DNA of 64,000 bases from contig NZ_CP113361.1 in the NCBI RefSeq assembly GCF_026684035.1, positions 620,001-684,000 on the forward strand. Direction: 5' to 3'. The DNA is from Methanogenium organophilum. Its GTDB lineage: Archaea > Halobacteriota > Methanomicrobia > Methanomicrobiales > Methanomicrobiaceae. Position 1 is the stretch's first letter, and every line of letters begins with the position of its first letter. The translations under genes and the position numbers were made by a program. The notes under the pieces are model-generated. The model did not search any database. It was given only the letters and a program-made list of their open reading frames with translations, and was not told the DNA's origin. Below are positions 61,213 through 64,000 of the stretch, one piece after another.

Positions 61213-62529
61213 TTATGCTGCCCCCTTCAGTTCGCGTACGCGGGTAAGGACCTTCTGGAGGAACTCCTCATCTGTGAGCATTCCCTCTGGGGGTTCGACG
61301 ACCTTTCTGGTCTCAATCGGGACATTGTCCATACGATATGCACAACCACCGACTTCAACACCCACAAATGCCACCGGGACATGTAGCTTTGAGACAGCGG
61401 ATGTCGGGGTGATATGTGGGTCGATACAGACTGATGGAAGCTGTGCAATTTTCTTCACGGAACCAACCGGGAAGTGTGCACCGGGGTCTGATCCAAGGAC
61501 AAAGACCGCATCCACTTCGTCACGAATAAGCAGGTCATTGGATGATGAATCACCGGGGTTGTACCGGGCGAATCCACGGGTCAGGTCAAGACAGAACGGG
61601 AATCCGAACTGCCATCCCCATACCTGTCCGGAGCCGGTCACATTGTAATGGCCCCGCATCGGTACGATGGCTGCTTTTGTATAGTCATTGAGGTCACGGG
61701 TGACCGCAATTGCAATATCGATGTTGTGATTCTTCCCGAGTGAGTGGGTCACACCCATTCCGAAGAAGATAACCGTAAACCGACCGGACCGAAGAGTCTC
61801 TGCGGTCTCGTAAATCTGTTCTTTAGGTATACCTGCAACGAAATCCGGAAGTGCCTCGCCACGGAGAGCAACCCGGATTGCACTCAGGAGCTCATAGTCA
61901 TGGCCCTGTTCAAGCTGGAGATGTACATCTGCCATCTTGGCGGTATCGGTGTTGCGTGGATCTACCACGAACATCTTCCTTGACTTTGAACCCTTGCCGG
62001 TAAAGAAACCACGGGGGAATATTGAGTACCGCGACATGTGACGCGGGTGTGCATGTGCCGGGTTGCATCCCCAGAAGACCACACGGTCTGCACGGTTCGC
62101 AATCTCACCGAGAGTCGCTGAGGGTACACCTACATCCTGCACAGCAATCAGGGTTGAACCGTGACAGACAGTAGCGGTGTTGTCCATGCATGCGCCGACA
62201 ATCTCACCGATCTCTGACCCGGTTCCCTGTGCAGTACAGCTTGTTGATGACCAGCCATACATCAGTGGCTTCTTGGCATCAACGAGCAGATTTGCGGTAT
62301 ATTCAACTGCCTCATCATATGTTACTTCTTTCCAGGAGCCGTCTTCCTGCTTCATCTGTGGGCGGGTTACACGATCCTTTGCCTGGGAATGGAGAAACTT
62401 TGTTGCTCCAATGGTGCAGGCATTGTACACCTCGAGGATCTCCTCTCCGTCATCGGAGAGGGCGACCTCAAGATCATCGCAGAGCGTCCCGCAGAACGGG
62501 CAGACGACATCTGTTACTATTTTCGCCAT
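61213..62529 (-). CDS. fwdB: Formylmethanofuran dehydrogenase subunit B
   Basis: The Mo/W-bispterin subunit that reduces CO2 to formate. The 438 residues start at MAKIVTDVVCPFCGTLCDD (cluster Cys10, 13, 17). The metal ligand Cys122 lies in TATVCHGSTL, in Cys form rather than Sec. IFFGMGVTHS and VDAVFVLGSDPGAHFP are typical pterin-binding loops. I start at 62529 since GGCGGTG lies just upstream; the ATG at 62550 would overlap fwdD. Whether it binds tungsten or molybdenum cannot be seen. Confidence 0.95.
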   Translation of the reverse strand: MAKIVTDVVCPFCGTLCDDLEVALSDDGEEILEVYNACTIGATKFLHSQAKDRVTRPQMKQEDGSWKEVTYDEAVEYTANLLVDAKKPLMYGWSSTSCTAQGTGSEIGEIVGACMDNTATVCHGSTLIAVQDVGVPSATLGEIANRADRVVFWGCNPAHAHPRHMSRYSIFPRGFFTGKGSKSRKMFVVDPRNTDTAKMADVHLQLEQGHDYELLSAIRVALRGEALPDFVAGIPKEQIYETAETLRSGRFTVIFFGMGVTHSLGKNHNIDIAIAVTRDLNDYTKAAIVPMRGHYNVTGSGQVWGWQFGFPFCLDLTRGFARYNPGDSSSNDLLIRDEVDAVFVLGSDPGAHFPVGSVKKIAQLPSVCIDPHITPTSAVSKLHVPVAFVGVEVGGCAYRMDNVPIETRKVVEPPEGMLTDEEFLQKVLTRVRELKGAA

Positions 62530-62540
62530 TTTTACACCGC

Positions 62541-62933
62541 CTATAAGCACTCCTCTGTAATCAGAGCAATGGCATCAAGGACCACTTCATCCTCAGCGAC
62601 GTCAACCGTCACTGGGGTGCCCTTAAATGTTGGCATCCCGGTAGAGTAGGTGTTGGGGTTAACAACTGCATTGGCCCACGGTCCCATAGGGATCCACCCG
62701 AGCCCGGGGTGCGGGCCCTGGGTTGCGCCAATTGCCTTGACAACAACACTCCCAAATTCACTGGAAACACGAACATTCGTGTTCTTGAAGCACCCGAGAC
62801 GCTTAAACTCAGCGTCATCGAGTTCGAGGATCCCGCAGGCATCCCGATAGGCAAGTTTCTCCTTGCCGTTTTCCATCGAGACGCCCTGCTGGATCGTCCT
62901 ACCTGAAATCAGGTTTATCTGAATAGCTGCCAC
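62541..62933 (-). CDS. fwdD: Formylmethanofuran dehydrogenase subunit D
   Basis: A 130-residue subunit equal to the pterin-dinucleotide-binding C-terminal domain of other molybdopterin enzymes. The sequence begins IQINLISGRTIQQGVSMENGKEKLAYRDACGILELDD, with VRVSSEFGSVVVKAI and GLGWIPMGPWANAVVNPNTYSTGMPTFKG, very close to known FwdD. It completes the active site of FwdB. Confidence 0.95.
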   Translation of the reverse strand: MAAIQINLISGRTIQQGVSMENGKEKLAYRDACGILELDDAEFKRLGCFKNTNVRVSSEFGSVVVKAIGATQGPHPGLGWIPMGPWANAVVNPNTYSTGMPTFKGTPVTVDVAEDEVVLDAIALITEECL

Positions 62934-62952
62934 ACCTTCATCTCCGATTCAG

Positions 62953-63378
62953 TTATCTCTCGTACTTCTTAAGCGGACTTGGGCCAAGTTCTGTGACCGT
63001 TTTGACAACATCTTCCATGACCATTCCCCACTTTGCACCCTCGGATGCAGAGACGAAGGTCATTCTCAGACGGTTGTCATCAAGACCGATATTCTTCAGG
63101 AGGTTCTTTACGAGGAACATGCGCTTGGCACACTTGTAGTTGCCCTCAAGGTAGTGGCAGTCACCGAAGTGGCACCCTGAGATGAGCATTCCATCAGCAC
63201 CATCCTGGAACGCCTTCATAATGAAGAGCGGGTCGACACGACCGGTACACATCACACGGATTGCACGGACATCTGGCGGGTACTGAATACGGGCACCGCC
63301 GGCAAGGTCTGCACCTGCGTATGAACACCAGTTACAGATGATTGCGATAATCTTTGGCTTCCAGTTCTCATCTGTCAT
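62953..63378 (-). CDS. mvhD: Hydrogenase/heterodisulfide reductase iron-sulfur subunit (MvhD)
   Basis: A [2Fe-2S] protein of 141 residues that in methanogens passes electrons from hydrogenase or formate dehydrogenase to HdrA. The cysteines appear in ICNWCSYAGADLAG, VMCTGRVDP and GCHFGDCHYLEGNYKC. No hydrogenase genes are next to it, so it may serve formate dehydrogenase or another donor. It starts at the hdrA stop codon. Confidence 0.94.
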   Translation of the reverse strand: MTDENWKPKIIAIICNWCSYAGADLAGGARIQYPPDVRAIRVMCTGRVDPLFIMKAFQDGADGMLISGCHFGDCHYLEGNYKCAKRMFLVKNLLKNIGLDDNRLRMTFVSASEGAKWGMVMEDVVKTVTELGPSPLKKYER

Positions 63379-64000
63379 TACTGCTCCCCTCCCTCAAGAA
63401 GGAATGCGTCTATCTGAGCACAAATCTGTGGTGAAGTAAAGTGCTGCATTCTGATTGCACCGCCAGGACAGAATCCTCCGCAGGTACCACAGCCCTTACA
63501 CTTTGCTTCGGTAACTTCCATCACTGTACGACCATTCTTCTCAACAAGATCAAGTGCACCATACGGGCACTGATTCAGACACATACCACAACCTGCACAA
63601 AGGTCATCAACACACTGTGCGAAGTACGGTTCAAGCTGCACTTCTCCGGTGTGGATTGGAATCGATGCTGCGGATGCTGCACCCTCTGCCTGTGCGACGG
63701 TGTCAGGAATATCCTTTGGTGCCTGACAGACACCGGCGAGGTAAATACCTGCAGTGGTAGTGCCACACGGGTTGAGTTTCGGGTGAGCCTCAAGGAGCCA
63801 TCCGTCCTGTGACTTGGAGACACCGAACATCTGGCGGATCTTCTCTGCTTCAGGCTTTGGCTGAATAGCTGCGGCGAGGACAACCATGTCCATCTCCATC
63901 GAGACAGGTCTGCCGAGCAGTGTGTCTTCGGTATTTACGATGAGGTTCTTTGTGATCGGGTCTTCCAGAATGTTTGCCACACGACCGCGGATGAACTTTG
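63378..64000 (-). CDS. hdrA: Heterodisulfide reductase subunit A, C-terminal part (runs off the window)
   Basis: The visible portion is about 207 residues, the C-terminal end of the flavin-bifurcating HdrA; the N-terminus lies beyond base 64000. Visible motifs: MDMVVLAAAIQP, CGTTTAGIYLAGVCQAPKDIPDTVAQA, and two ferredoxin clusters CAGCGMCLNQCPYGAL and CKGCGTCGGFCPGGAI. A GTG at 63980 is in frame but is internal, not the true start. With MvhD and Fwd downstream, it links heterodisulfide reduction with ferredoxin supply for CO2 reduction. Confidence 0.93.
   Translation of the reverse strand, partial: KFIRGRVANILEDPITKNLIVNTEDTLLGRPVSMEMDMVVLAAAIQPKPEAEKIRQMFGVSKSQDGWLLEAHPKLNPCGTTTAGIYLAGVCQAPKDIPDTVAQAEGAASAASIPIHTGEVQLEPYFAQCVDDLCAGCGMCLNQCPYGALDLVEKNGRTVMEVTEAKCKGCGTCGGFCPGGAIRMQHFTSPQICAQIDAFLLEGGEQ

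Noticed and set aside
1-64000. CRISPR arrays, insertion sequences, rRNA genes, replication origin or prophage
   Set aside because: No short regularly spaced repeats, transposase or integrase motifs, rRNA-like sequence or origin-binding repeats were noticed on reading through; a systematic repeat search was not possible.

Overview
The window comes from the chromosome of a methanogenic archaeon, most probably of the order Methanomicrobiales. It carries methyl-coenzyme M reductase (mcrBDCGA), the Na+-pumping methyltransferase Mtr, tungsten/molybdenum formylmethanofuran dehydrogenase (fwd) and HdrA/MvhD. It also has archaeal TATA-type promoters, T-tract terminators, archaeal tRNAs, Nop5/fibrillarin/Cbf5, and a DUF3821-type surface protein with a PGF-CTERM-like anchor. 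The placement in Methanomicrobiales is an inference from operon order and protein type; no 16S gene is present.

Layout. 0.2-2.8 kb: surface-layer-type protein. 3.2-10.3 kb: tRNA-Gln, a DUF1614 membrane protein, flpA-nop5, a cation exchanger, a TctA-like permease, a HemD-Cbf5 fusion and tRNA-Ser. 10.6-15.3 kb: membrane histidine kinase, rubredoxin, glnK-amt. 15.7-21.9 kb: M24 peptidase, small siroheme protein, MFS transporter, znuACB. 21.9-30.3 kb: four-META-domain lipoprotein, iorAB, tRNA-Ile, three unrecognised proteins, a MiaB-like methylthiotransferase and a GNAT enzyme. 30.3-38.2 kb: an eight-gene, overlapping shikimate/phenylalanine/tyrosine operon using the archaeal ADH-synthase/DHQ-synthase-II entry and a fused AroK-AroE. 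38.5-41.0 kb: nadX-nadA-nadC. 41.3-52.1 kb: the methanogenic core, mcr followed by mtr. 52.5-56.4 kb: a second small siroheme/ferredoxin protein and a divergent fdhA-like/fdhB pair. 56.6-58.4 kb: ClC-CBS channel. 58.7-64.0 kb: hdrA(partial)-mvhD-fwdDBAC.

Function. Fwd catalyses CO2 fixation to formyl-methanofuran. Mtr transfers the methyl group to coenzyme M with Na+ export, and Mcr releases methane. HdrA/MvhD next to fwd fits coupling of heterodisulfide reduction to ferredoxin supply for Fwd.

The most unusual items are: (1) inside mtr, the mtrG position is occupied by a protein whose first ~168 residues are an almost exact second copy of the MtrA cobamide domain and whose tail is MtrG; (2) an FdhA-like protein with intact FeS and cofactor-binding regions but no residue at the catalytic Cys/Sec position, paired with a full FdhB; (3) uroporphyrinogen-III synthase fused to the rRNA pseudouridine synthase Cbf5; (4) a bacterial-type shikimate kinase fused to shikimate dehydrogenase. 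All identifications rest on reading motifs and overall sequence resemblance; no database search was run.
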